64,000 bases of DNA, from positions 372,001 to 436,000 of the forward strand of contig JAXMDA010000005.1 of assembly GCA_046349085.1 (NCBI GenBank). Direction: 5' to 3'. The position numbers and the translations under genes are program-made. Positions 1 to 7,823 of the stretch are shown here, in pieces. Below the pieces are notes generated by a model. The model ran no database searches. It saw only the letters and a list, made by a program, of their open reading frames with translations, and was not told where the DNA came from. The DNA comes from JAJXWB01 sp046349085. Its GTDB lineage: Bacteria; Pseudomonadota; Alphaproteobacteria; Rhizobiales; Beijerinckiaceae. The stretch's first letter is position 1, and each line of letters starts with the position of its first letter.

Positions 1-828
1 CTGCACGCCGTCGGCGAGGTTGGCCATGGCGGCGGAAGCGGCGCGCTGTCCCGAGGAATCGGAGGCCGAGGAAACGCGTTCCAGCGTGGCGCGCAGGTCC
101 GGCGAGAGGCCGGCCGCCGCGGCGGCGGAAACGTCGACGGCGGCGGCCGAGACGCGGTCCTCGAGTTCAATGTAGAAGCGGTTCTGCGCCTGTCCGGCCT
201 GCAGGTCGAGAAACCCGAGCACCAGGGAGCCGGCAAGGCCGAACAGCGACGCCGTGAAGGACAGGCTCATGCCTGACAGAGGCTTGGCGATGCCAGCCTT
301 CAGGTCCTCGAACAGGACGGAGGATTCCGCGCCGCCCTTCATCGCGGAAATGACGTCGCCGATCGAGCCGACGGTTTCGAGCAGGCCCCAGAACGTGCCG
401 AGCAGGCCCAGGAAGATCAGGAGGCCGGTCAGGTAGCGCAGGATTTCGCGGCTCTCGTCGAGGCGGGTGGCGACCGAATCGAGGATGGCGCGCAGCGTGA
501 TGGTCGAGATGGCGCGGCCGTCGCCGGCGAGCCGCGCCATGGGCGCAAGCAGACGCGGGGCGGGCGCCTCGACGGCGTCCTGGCCGCCCCAGGCGTTGAC
601 CCAGCGGATTTCGCGGAAGAGGCGCAGGACGGTCGCCACGGCCATGATGACGCCGACGGCGAGCACGCCGAGAATCAGGCCGTTCAGGCCGGGGTTGGCC
701 ATGAAGGCGCGCTGGATCTGGTCGTGCAGGATGAAGGCGACGAAGCCGGCCAGCGCCAGAAAGACGCCCATGCGTATGAGAAAGATGCGTGGGCTGGAGA
801 GCTCCGTGCGAACCTTTTCGGCCGCCAT
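1..828 (-). CDS. MotA/TolQ/ExbB-like proton-channel protein (partial)
   Basis: This is an inner-membrane protein whose 3' part lies outside the window; 276 codons are visible from the ATG at 828. Reading the minus strand gives a short cytoplasmic N-terminus (MAAEKVRTEL) and two membrane segments near residues 14-33 and 43-66. A cytoplasmic stretch follows, then two more hydrophobic segments, one with LLIFLGLLGTFWGLLETVG and one with GMSLSFTASLFGLAGSLVLG. This order and the Gly/Thr-rich third and fourth segments are typical of the MotA/TolQ/ExbB family, which couples proton flow to mechanical work with a MotB/TolR/OmpA-like partner. That partner would lie beyond the left edge. Whether it serves flagella or envelope transport cannot be told here. 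Confidence 0.8.
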   Translation of the reverse strand, partial: MAAEKVRTELSSPRIFLIRMGVFLALAGFVAFILHDQIQRAFMANPGLNGLILGVLAVGVIMAVATVLRLFREIRWVNAWGGQDAVEAPAPRLLAPMARLAGDGRAISTITLRAILDSVATRLDESREILRYLTGLLIFLGLLGTFWGLLETVGSIGDVISAMKGGAESSVLFEDLKAGIAKPLSGMSLSFTASLFGLAGSLVLGFLDLQAGQAQNRFYIELEDRVSAAAVDVSAAAAAGLSPDLRATLERVSSASDSSGQRAASAAMANLADGVQ

Positions 829-933
829 GTCGATCCTCGATTCTTGCCCCGCCGCGCGGCGAGAATGCCATCAACCTCCTGTCCGTAGCAATGGCGCGGG
901 ACTATGGCGGGGTTGGGGACGTCAAGCGGCTTT

Positions 934-1725
934 TCAGGCCTTGCGCAGGAGATCGCCGAGGGCGCGCTGAATGGTCTCGCCGCCGGCCAGAATCTCGCCC
1001 TTGGCGAGCATGTCCTGTCCGCCGGACATGTCGCTGACGAAGCCGCCGGCCTCGCGCACCAGAACGATGCCCGCCGCAATATCCCACGATTGCAGGGTGC
1101 GCTCCCAATAGGCGTCGAACCGGCCGGCCGCCGTATAGGCGAGGTCAAGCGAGGCCGCGCCGAAGCGGCGGATATTGCCGACGCGCGTCATGACGGCGGC
1201 GAGTTCCTGCTTGAAGCGCGGATGCTCCTTGGCCTTGCCGAGATGCGGCACGCCGGTCGCGATCAGGCTGTCGGCGAGTTCGCGGCGTTGCGCCACGCGC
1301 AACCGGCGATTGTTGAGCCAGGCGCCCTGGCCGCGCTCGGCGACGAACATGTCGTCGTCGGCCGGATTGTAGACGAGGCCGGCGACGAGCTGGCCCTCGC
1401 GCTCCAGCGCGATCGAAATCGCGAAGACGGGGATGCCGTGCAGGAAATTGGTCGTGCCGTCGAGCGGATCGATGATCCAGGTGTGGCTGGCGTCCGTCCC
1501 CTCGACGCGGCCGGATTCCTCCATCACGAAGCCGTAGCCGGGCCGGGCCTTGGCCAATTCCTCGAACAGCGTCTTCTCCGCCCGCCGGTCGGCGGCGCTG
1601 ACGAAGTCGCCGGGGCCCTTCACGGAAACCTGAAGATTGGCGACCTCGCCGAAATCGCGCTTCAGACCGCGCCCGGCCTTGAGGGCGGCGGCGGTCATCA
1701 CGTTCATGAGGGCGGATCGGATCAT
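934..1725 (-). CDS. suhB: Inositol-1-monophosphatase family protein (SuhB-like)
   Basis: A 263-residue cytosolic Mg2+-dependent phosphatase of the inositol monophosphatase superfamily. The metal-binding signature is intact: E70 in MEESG, D86/D89 in WIIDPLDGTTNF, and W214-D215 in the C-terminal QSWDIAAG motif. Length matches SuhB (about 265 residues). The family hydrolyses inositol 1-phosphate and related sugar phosphates, and SuhB also associates with ribosomal RNA transcription complexes in enterobacteria; which role applies here is inference. It is transcribed in the same direction as the MotA-like gene, about 105 bases upstream of it. A second, more distant paralogue of the same superfamily lies at 56863-57663. 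Confidence 0.93.
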   Translation of the reverse strand: MIRSALMNVMTAAALKAGRGLKRDFGEVANLQVSVKGPGDFVSAADRRAEKTLFEELAKARPGYGFVMEESGRVEGTDASHTWIIDPLDGTTNFLHGIPVFAISIALEREGQLVAGLVYNPADDDMFVAERGQGAWLNNRRLRVAQRRELADSLIATGVPHLGKAKEHPRFKQELAAVMTRVGNIRRFGAASLDLAYTAAGRFDAYWERTLQSWDIAAGIVLVREAGGFVSDMSGGQDMLAKGEILAGGETIQRALGDLLRKA

Positions 1726-1870
1726 GGGTCTCGCTTTCGGGAAGGGCGCTAGATGCCCGCCCGGGCCACCCGGGTCAAGCTCGGCGGCCTTTGCGGCGGG
1801 TCAAGCCGGCGCGCTTTGACGGCGCAGCGGTCCGTGGCATGAAGGACGTCCGGCGCGCGGACGACATGCG

Positions 1871-3265
1871 ATGAGGCGAGGCGGCTTGACGATCAGCAAA
1901 CCCGCGAAGAAAGCCGTCGCGGTAGGTCCTGTCCTGAATGCGGCGGAGGCGATGTTCGCGAACGCCGCGAGCGCGACGAGCCGCAACCGGCGCCAAAGAT
2001 GGGCCTTCATTCTGCTCACTCTGCTGATCGCCGTCGGCGGCGCCTTCGCCGCGCGCCTGTTCGTCGCCGAGCGCAATCTCGTCTTCGCGGTCAGCCGGAA
2101 GGATTCCGCGAGCGATCTGTTCGCGCACAACTTGCAGGAGGCGGCTGCGCGCAATCGTGGCGTGCGCATCATCATCCGCAATTTCGACAGCCCGACAGCC
2201 GCGGTCCAGCAGTTCGCGCAGCGGCGCGCGGACATGGTGATCGTGCGCTCCGACACGAAGACGCCGCCGCGCGCGCGGGCCATCGCCCAGCTCGAACATT
2301 CGATCCTGCTGATAGCCGTGCCGAAAAACGCCGTGCCCAAGTCGATGGCGGCGTTGAAGGGCAAGAAGCTCGCGATCATCTCGACTGACTCGCGCGATCT
2401 CTCGCTGGTGCGGGCCATTCTCGCGCGCTTCGACTTTCCCGACTCCACGCATATCGAGCAGCGCAAGCCCGAGGACTGGGCCAGCCTGTTCGAGCCCGGC
2501 GGCCCGGCCGCCGTCTTCTTCATGGCGCGCAAGTCGGGGCTGGCGTCCGACCGCTTCTGGCTGGGCAAGAACCAGAAGGCGAATTTCAAGCTGATCGACC
2601 TCGACGGCGCGAAGGGCATAGCCGACCGGATGCACGGCGTGGAAAACGAGTCGATCGAGGCCGGCGAGATCATTCCCTCGCCGCAGGTGCCGGAAGAGGA
2701 AACGGATTCGATCGCCGTCGACGACATTCTTGTCGCGCGACAGGGCCTGCCCGACACGGTGGGGCGCGCGCTCGTCGCCGCGGTGTTCGAGAACAAGGAC
2801 CAGCTCGGCGTGCCCGACCGCTACGCCACGAACATCCAGCCGGCCAACACCGAGAAGGAAGCGATCATCCTCGCCCATCCCGCCGCAGCGGCCTATTTCG
2901 ACGACCAGACCAAGACATTCTTCGATCGCTACAGCGATCTGCTTTTTCTTGTCCTGTGGATCGGCAGCCTCGTCGGCTCCGGCTTCCTGTGGCTTTATTC
3001 GCAGGTGACGCGCGTGACGCCGATCCAGGCGGGGCAGCTTGCCGACACGTTTCAGGATCTGGCGACGCGCGCCAAGGCGGCGAAGGACGAAACGGCCCTT
3101 GCGCCGATCGACGAAGAGCTCGACCGCCTCCTGTCGAAGACGCTGGCGGGCCTGCGCGACGGGTCTGTGTCCTATGACGGGTTTGAGGCCGTGCGCCTGA
3201 CCTTCGGTCTGGCGCGCGCCGCGATCGCGGATCGCAAGCGCGAACTGGCGAGCGCGCGCGCGTGA
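1871..3265 (+). CDS. TAXI-family TRAP-type solute-binding protein, membrane anchored
   Basis: A 464-residue protein. An N-terminal membrane segment lies near residues 43-62 (WAFILLTLLIAVGGAFAA), and a binding-protein domain resembling TAXI (TRAP-associated extracytoplasmic immunogenic) or NMT1-like receptors follows at about 68-345. A second membrane segment near 360-380 (LLFLVLWIGSLVGSGFLWL) is followed by a charged helical C-terminal tail of about 80 residues. TRAP receptors normally lack this C-terminal membrane anchor and tail, and no TRAP permease gene is adjacent, so it may act as a tethered sensor instead of a transport receptor. ATG codons further downstream (for example residue 28) are alternative starts. 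The downstream reading frame begins on the base shared with its stop codon (TGATG at 3263-3267). Confidence 0.8.
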   Translation: MRRGGLTISKPAKKAVAVGPVLNAAEAMFANAASATSRNRRQRWAFILLTLLIAVGGAFAARLFVAERNLVFAVSRKDSASDLFAHNLQEAAARNRGVRIIIRNFDSPTAAVQQFAQRRADMVIVRSDTKTPPRARAIAQLEHSILLIAVPKNAVPKSMAALKGKKLAIISTDSRDLSLVRAILARFDFPDSTHIEQRKPEDWASLFEPGGPAAVFFMARKSGLASDRFWLGKNQKANFKLIDLDGAKGIADRMHGVENESIEAGEIIPSPQVPEEETDSIAVDDILVARQGLPDTVGRALVAAVFENKDQLGVPDRYATNIQPANTEKEAIILAHPAAAAYFDDQTKTFFDRYSDLLFLVLWIGSLVGSGFLWLYSQVTRVTPIQAGQLADTFQDLATRAKAAKDETALAPIDEELDRLLSKTLAGLRDGSVSYDGFEAVRLTFGLARAAIADRKRELASARA

Positions 3266-3580
3266 TGGAAACGTGCGACTTGCGGGCGCTGCTCGCGCGG
3301 GGCGTGGCGACGCGCCGTGTCCTGCGAGAGGGCGTGGCGGTCGAGGAAACGACGCCAGCCGTGATCGTCAGACGCCGAGCGCCTCGATTTCGAGCTGCTG
3401 CCGTCCTTCCCGGCCGACCTTTCCGACGCGCCGCCGGATGGCTGGGCCGCGGCGTTGGCGCCGTTCAGCCGCAACCGGGCAAGGCGAGGCCGACGCCCGC
3501 GTTTCCCTGACGTGGGTCGCGCGCTAGATTCCGCTGCAGATTCGCGCCGCCCCGATGCGCAATCTCCGGAGCCGCCATGA
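3265..3580 (+). pseudogene. Possible frameshifted small gene between TAXI protein and aminopeptidase
   Basis: No intact gene fills this stretch of about 310 bases, but it looks coding. An ATG at 3265 overlaps the preceding stop (TGATG) and opens a frame with strong G/C third positions (METCDLRALLARGVATRR) to about 3370. There the coding signature moves to the +1 frame (DAERLDFELLPSFPADLS). That second frame stays open to a TGA at 3578-3580, which overlaps the aminopeptidase ATG by the usual ATGA junction. Coupled junctions at both ends suggest a real operon member broken by one frameshift or by a sequencing error. I do not recognise the product. The last 30 or so codons look less like protein. 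Confidence 0.35.
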
Positions 3581-4833
3581 ACAAGCCCTCGCCCATGCTT
3601 TCCGCCGATCATGCGATCAAGCTCGATCGCCTCGCCGAGACGGCCGTGCGGGTCGGCCTCAATCTGCGCGCCGGTCAGGAAGTGGTGATGACGGCGCCGG
3701 TCGAGGCGCTCGATCTCGCCCGCCGCGTCACCGAACACGCCTATCGCGCCGGCGCTTCGCTGGTGACCGTCATTCTCGCCGACGACCAGCAGCAACTCGC
3801 GCGCTATCGGTTCGCCGAGGACGGCTCGTTCGACGCCGCGCCGGCCTGGCTCTACGAAGGCATGGCGCAGGCCTATCGCGGGGGCGCTGCGCGCCTCGCC
3901 ATCGTGGGCGAGGACCCGACGCTGCTGTCGGGGCAGGATCCCGCAAAGGTCGCGCGCGCCAATCGTGCGCGCTCCAAGGCTTATAGCCCGGCGCTCGAAC
4001 TGATCGCGGGCTTCGCCATCAACTGGACGATCGTGGCGGCGGCGACGCCAGCCTGGGCGCGTTGCGTGTTTCCCGACGATCCGGCCGAACGCGCGCTCGC
4101 CAGATTGTGGGACGCAATCTTCTCCGCCTCGCGTGTGGCCGGGGACGATCCCGCGTCCGAATGGGCGGCGCATAATGCGCGGCTCGCGCAGCGCACCGCG
4201 ACGCTGAACGCGCATCGCTTCCATGCGTTGCATTTCAAGGGCCCGGGCACGGACCTGACGGTCGGCCTCGCCGACGGACACGAATGGGTCGGAGGCGCGT
4301 CGGAAGCGAAGAACGGCATCGTGTGCAACGCCAATATTCCGACGGAGGAAGTTTTCACCACGCCGCATCGCGAGCGCGTATCGGGCGTCGTGCGTGCGAC
4401 CAAGCCGCTCTCCTATATGGGCGCGCTGATCGAGGACATCGAGGTCCGGTTCGAAAACAGCCGCATCGTCGAGGCGAAGGCGCGCACGGGGCAGGACGTG
4501 CTGCAACGCGTGCTCGAGACGGACGAAGGCGCAGCCCAGCTCGGGGAAGTCGCGCTAGTGCCCTTTTCCTCGCCGATTTCGAAAAGCGGGCTGCTGTTCT
4601 ACAACACGCTGTTCGACGAAAACGCCGCGAGTCACATCGCGCTCGGCCAAGCCTACAGCAAGTGCTTCGTCGATGGCGACAAGATGAGCGAGGACGAATT
4701 GCGCGCGCGCGGCGCCAACCGCAGCCTCATTCATATCGACTGGATGATCGGCTCGCACGAGATCGACGTCGACGGGTTGACCGCCGCCGGCGCGCGCACG
4801 CCTGTCATGCGCAGGGGCGAGTTCACGCTTTAA
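3577..4833 (+). CDS. M29-family aminopeptidase (thermophilic metalloprotease type)
   Basis: A 418-residue cytosolic metallo-aminopeptidase of the M29 family (aminopeptidase T / AmpS). It has the typical length and the conserved central and C-terminal segments: an acidic/His metal-site segment (IPTEEVFTTPHRERVSG near 250-265) and a C-terminal part with HIALGQAYSKCF, followed by HIDWMIGSHEIDVDG. These enzymes hydrolyse N-terminal amino acids from peptides using a dinuclear metal site. There is no signal peptide. The ATG at 3577 overlaps the stop of an upstream reading frame (ATGA), suggesting translation coupled to the TAXI gene region. The substrate is unknown. Confidence 0.92.
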   Translation: MNKPSPMLSADHAIKLDRLAETAVRVGLNLRAGQEVVMTAPVEALDLARRVTEHAYRAGASLVTVILADDQQQLARYRFAEDGSFDAAPAWLYEGMAQAYRGGAARLAIVGEDPTLLSGQDPAKVARANRARSKAYSPALELIAGFAINWTIVAAATPAWARCVFPDDPAERALARLWDAIFSASRVAGDDPASEWAAHNARLAQRTATLNAHRFHALHFKGPGTDLTVGLADGHEWVGGASEAKNGIVCNANIPTEEVFTTPHRERVSGVVRATKPLSYMGALIEDIEVRFENSRIVEAKARTGQDVLQRVLETDEGAAQLGEVALVPFSSPISKSGLLFYNTLFDENAASHIALGQAYSKCFVDGDKMSEDELRARGANRSLIHIDWMIGSHEIDVDGLTAAGARTPVMRRGEFTL

Positions 4834-4865
4834 GGCGGGATGACATTTGCTGGAATCGAGCGCTC

Positions 4866-4893
4866 GTCATTGCGAGACATCGCTCGCGATGAC
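4866..4893. repeat. Short palindromic repeat of the CGTCATTGCGAG family
   Basis: GTCATTGCGAG (4866-4876) pairs with CTCGCGATGAC (4883-4893) around a six-base loop. The same opening motif recurs at 16973, 39324 and 51187, always as part of longer inverted repeats. The rest of 4834-5108 is a gene-free stretch of about 275 bases; its right part (about 4955-5080) is clearly richer in A+T than its surroundings and carries the palindrome at 5007-5023. Confidence 0.6.
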
Positions 4894-5006
4894 GGCTCGC
4901 GATCACGGCGCAGTTTCCGCCAAGAACCATCCTGCTCCAGGCCTTCGACTTTCGGCTGATATTCTGGATAAGAGGCTGGAATATTTCATCTAATCTTATG
5001 GACGGG

Positions 5007-5023
5007 CAATTTGCCGCAAATTG
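5007..5023. promoter_or_regulatory. Palindromic operator-like site in an AT-rich island
   Basis: CAATTTGC and GCAAATTG form perfect 8-base arms around a single C. The site sits about 85-100 bases upstream of the small gene at 5109. A weak sigma70-like pair (TTGTTT at 5039-5044, TATCAT at 5060-5065, spacing 15) lies between. A repressor or activator site is inferred; no regulator can be named. Confidence 0.3.
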
Positions 5024-5108
5024 TCCAGTTTCGCCCGCTTGTTTGTTGTTTTGTTCTGGTATCATAAGTCTCTGATATCGCCTCAACTGCATGTTTTGCC
5101 GGTTTTCC

Positions 5109-5306
5109 ATGACATCCTCCTCGAATCCCCTCCTGTTGCTCGGCCTGATCCAGGACTTGCAGAGAAAGGCCGCCGATCTCGGCCTCTCGCGAACGGCCGC
5201 GGCGCTGGAAGTGACGGGCCATGTCGCCACGGAAGAATTGTCCGACGCGCCTCCGCCGGTCGGCGGCCCGGCGCCGTCGGCGCCGCAGGACGAAAATGCG
5301 GACTGA
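5109..5306 (+). CDS. Small hypothetical protein
   Basis: A 65-residue reading frame beginning MTSSSNPLLLLGL. Residues 7-35 could form an amphipathic helix (LIQDLQRKAADLGLSRTAAALEV); the last third is Pro/Ala rich and acidic (DAPPPVGGPAPSAPQDENAD). No domain is recognised and there is no good Shine-Dalgarno. An alternative ATG lies at 5091 in the same frame. The case for a real gene is the high G/C third positions, the AT-rich promoter-like region upstream, and a stop placed cleanly before the convergent flavoprotein gene. Function unknown. Confidence 0.45.
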   Translation: MTSSSNPLLLLGLIQDLQRKAADLGLSRTAAALEVTGHVATEELSDAPPPVGGPAPSAPQDENAD

Positions 5307-5324
5307 GTCTTCGCCGACGCGCGT

Positions 5325-6566
5325 TCAGGCGCGCGCGTGCAGCGCGTACGCGGACGCCGCCTCTCCCGCGCGCCGGCCGGTGGCGAACGAGGCCTGCAGG
5401 AGATAGCCGCCCGTCGGCGCGTCCCAATCCAGCATTTCGCCCGCGACGAACAGGCCGGGCAGCTTCTTCAGCATCAGCCCGCCGTCGATCTCGTCGAGCG
5501 CGACGCCGCCGGCCGAGGATATGGCGCGGTCGAGGCCCGCGACCGCCGTCACGGGAAGGCTGCATGTCTTGATCTGGCGCGCGAGGGCGTGGGGATCGCG
5601 CGTCGCAATCGCCGGATCGCTTTCGCGCAGGAGAGCCGCGGCGAGCGGCGACAGGCCGACGGTCTTGCGCAGCGCATTGGCGAAACTGTCCTTGCTCCGT
5701 CGTCGCGCCAGGCGCCCGGCGAGCGCGCTTTCATCGAGATCGGGCTTCATGTCGATTTGGATCGCCGCCGCGCGGCCCGCGCGCAACGCCGCGCCGATCT
5801 GAGCCGACAGCGCGTAGACGGGACCGCCTTCGAGCCCGCGGCGCGTGACGACCGCTTCTCCGGCGACGCTCCGGCCTCCAAAGGCAAAGCGCGCGGTCTT
5901 GATCGCCCGCCCTTCGAATTTTTCGCGGAACGCTGGAGACCATGCGATTTCGAGACCGCAGTTCGATGGTCGAAAGGGCGCAAGCGCCACGCCGCGCCGC
6001 GCGAGCAGGTCGGCCCAACCGCCGTCGGAGCCGAGGCGCGGCCAGCTCGCGCCGCCGAGCGCGAGTATGGTCGCCTCGGCCTCGATCGCGATGCGGGCGC
6101 CGGCGATCTCGAGAACCGGTCTGGCGTCCGCCGTCAGATCGACGAGTTTCGCGCGCGTGCGGAGTTCGACGCCGAGGCCCGACAGCCGCGCGAGCCAGGC
6201 GCGCAGCAACGGCGAGGCCTTCATCGCTTTCGGGAAGACGCGGCCGCTGGAGCCGACGAAGGTTTCGACGCCGAGGCGCGCGCAGAAGGCGCGCATGTCG
6301 GCGGGCGAAAATTCCTGCAGCATCGGCCGCATCCATCCGGCGTCCGCGCCATAGCGGCCGACGAAGCGCTCGAAATCTTCCGCATGGGTGATGTTGAGCC
6401 CGCTGCGTCCGGCCATCAGGAATTTTCGGCCGGGCGTCGGCATCGCCTCGTAGACGATCACGGCGCAGCCGGCGCACGCGGCGGTCTCGGCGGCCATGAG
6501 GCCGGCCGGGCCTGCGCCGATCACGGCGATTCGGGGTCTTTCGCGCGCCATGGCCTCATGGACCAT
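5325..6566 (-). CDS. NAD(P)/FAD-dependent oxidoreductase, HI0933/YhiN-like flavoprotein (TIGR03862 type)
   Basis: A 413-residue flavoprotein. The dinucleotide-binding motif is near the N-terminus (VIGAGPAGLMAAE), followed by GRKFLMAGRSGLNITHAE, the hallmark of the HI0933-like family. The C-terminal FAD-closing segment is present (LFVAGEMLDWDAPTGGYLLQASFATG). The reaction is not known for this family. The reading frame continues far upstream without a plausible start; I chose ATG 6566 because GGAGG lies 12 bases before it, and ATG 6551 (MARERPR) is the alternative. It is divergent from rluD, with 59 bases between the starts. Confidence 0.88.
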   Translation of the reverse strand: MVHEAMARERPRIAVIGAGPAGLMAAETAACAGCAVIVYEAMPTPGRKFLMAGRSGLNITHAEDFERFVGRYGADAGWMRPMLQEFSPADMRAFCARLGVETFVGSSGRVFPKAMKASPLLRAWLARLSGLGVELRTRAKLVDLTADARPVLEIAGARIAIEAEATILALGGASWPRLGSDGGWADLLARRGVALAPFRPSNCGLEIAWSPAFREKFEGRAIKTARFAFGGRSVAGEAVVTRRGLEGGPVYALSAQIGAALRAGRAAAIQIDMKPDLDESALAGRLARRRSKDSFANALRKTVGLSPLAAALLRESDPAIATRDPHALARQIKTCSLPVTAVAGLDRAISSAGGVALDEIDGGLMLKKLPGLFVAGEMLDWDAPTGGYLLQASFATGRRAGEAASAYALHARA

Positions 6567-6625
6567 GGCGGCGCTAACCTCCGCAAGCGATTGCGGCGGG
6601 GCCCGCGCCTCGCTATCTGCAGGCG

Positions 6626-7660
6626 ATGAACGATCAAGCGACCCGACACGCCTTCGTCGTCGGCCCGCAGGAGGGCGGACGGCTCGACCGCTATCTCGCG
6701 GAACGGCCGGAACTCGCCGCCGCCGCCATTTCCCGTACGCGCGTGAAATCGCTGATCGAAGCCGGCCATGTGCGCGTCGCCGGCGCGCCCGCGCGCGACG
6801 CCGCCGCAAAGGTCGCGAGCGGGGCGGCCGTCGAGATCGACATTCCCGCCGCCGCGCCCGCCGAACCCAAGGCCGAGGATATTCCCCTCAATGTCGTCTA
6901 CGAGGACGACCAGCTCATCGTCATCGACAAGCCGGCCGGCCTCGTCGTCCATCCGGCGGCGGGCCACGAGGCCGGCACGCTGGTCAACGCGCTGATCGCC
7001 CATTGCGGGGCGAGCCTGTCGGGCGTCGGCGGGGTAAGGCGGCCGGGCATCGTGCACCGCCTGGACAAGGACACGTCCGGCCTGCTGGTCGTCGCCAAGA
7101 CCGACAGGGCGCACCGCAAGCTTGCGGACCTCTTCGCCGACCACGGCCGCACCATGCCGTTCCTGCGCGAATATCTGGCGCTGGTCTGGGGCGCGCCGGA
7201 TCGCACGACCGGAATGATCGACGCGCCCCTTGGCCGCCATCCGACGCAGCGGGAGAAAATGGCCGTGCAGCGCGGGGATCGCGGCAAGGAAGCCGTCACG
7301 CATTGGCGCGTGCTGGAGACCTTTGGCGCGGACAAGGCGGGCCGGCCGGTGGCGGCGCTTGTCGCGTGTCAGCTCGAAACGGGCCGCACGCATCAGATCC
7401 GCGTACATATGGCCCATATCGGCCACCCGCTGATCGGCGACCCCGTCTACGCCACGGGCTTCCGCACCAAGGAAAAACTGCTGCCGGAAGCGGCGCGGGC
7501 GGCGGTCGCGGCGCTTGGGCGGCAGGCGCTGCACGCCGCCCGGCTCGAGTTTCCCCATCCCGTCAGCCGGGACGCGCTCGCCTTCGAAAGCCCCGCGCCA
7601 GCCGACTTCGACAAGGTCGTCGCGGCTCTTTCGGAACTCGGGGGCGAACAGGCGCGTTAA
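6626..7660 (+). CDS. rluD: 23S rRNA pseudouridine synthase, RluA/RluD family
   Basis: A 344-residue RNA-modifying enzyme. It has an N-terminal S4 RNA-binding domain (about residues 17-75) and then the RluA catalytic domain. The catalytic motif is HRLDKDTSG with the nucleophilic Asp at 147; the later ARTHQIRVH-type motif reads TGRTHQIRVHMAHIGHPLIGDPVY. RluD isomerises uridines in helix 69 of 23S rRNA. In many Hyphomicrobiales rluD lies directly upstream of rpoH, as here. Assignment to RluD over other RluA paralogues rests on the S4 domain and this neighbourhood. Confidence 0.92.
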   Translation: MNDQATRHAFVVGPQEGGRLDRYLAERPELAAAAISRTRVKSLIEAGHVRVAGAPARDAAAKVASGAAVEIDIPAAAPAEPKAEDIPLNVVYEDDQLIVIDKPAGLVVHPAAGHEAGTLVNALIAHCGASLSGVGGVRRPGIVHRLDKDTSGLLVVAKTDRAHRKLADLFADHGRTMPFLREYLALVWGAPDRTTGMIDAPLGRHPTQREKMAVQRGDRGKEAVTHWRVLETFGADKAGRPVAALVACQLETGRTHQIRVHMAHIGHPLIGDPVYATGFRTKEKLLPEAARAAVAALGRQALHAARLEFPHPVSRDALAFESPAPADFDKVVAALSELGGEQAR

Positions 7661-7673
7661 CGCTCGAACCGCC

Positions 7674-7702
7674 CAAGATTACGGATATTTAACGTAATCT
7701 TG
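7674..7702. promoter_or_regulatory. Perfect 10-bp inverted repeat between rluD and rpoH, with CtrA-like half sites
   Basis: CAAGATTACG (7674-7683) and CGTAATCTTG (7693-7702) are perfect arms around a 9-base A/T-rich loop. It lacks the GC-rich stem and T-run of an intrinsic terminator, so a protein-binding site for rpoH control is more likely. The right half also reads TTAA-N7-TTGA (7689-7703), one base from the CtrA consensus TTAA-N7-TTAA. Further down, CCTATAT (7749-7755) matches the sigma32 -10 consensus CYTATNT, with a poor -35 (CTTT at 7727). Autoregulation by RpoH is therefore possible. Confidence 0.4.
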
Positions 7703-7823
7703 ACCGGGCAATCGGCGTTCCGCCCTCTTTCGGCCACGGTCCAACCGCCCTATATGTGCGTGTTGCGGTCGGCGTTTCGCGGCCGCCAGAAGGCCTGCCG
7801 AAACGGGGGCCCCGGAGGAGAAG

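Noticed and set aside
1726..1870. A suhB RNA motif directly upstream of the suhB gene.
   Set aside because: The gap has no CCTCCC core or terminator; the matching RNA is instead at 55280-55345.
4823..5230. A 135-codon minus-strand frame covering the AT-rich gap after the aminopeptidase.
   Set aside because: It has no ribosome-binding site, runs through a palindromic repeat and overlaps the small plus-strand gene, which has better codon use.
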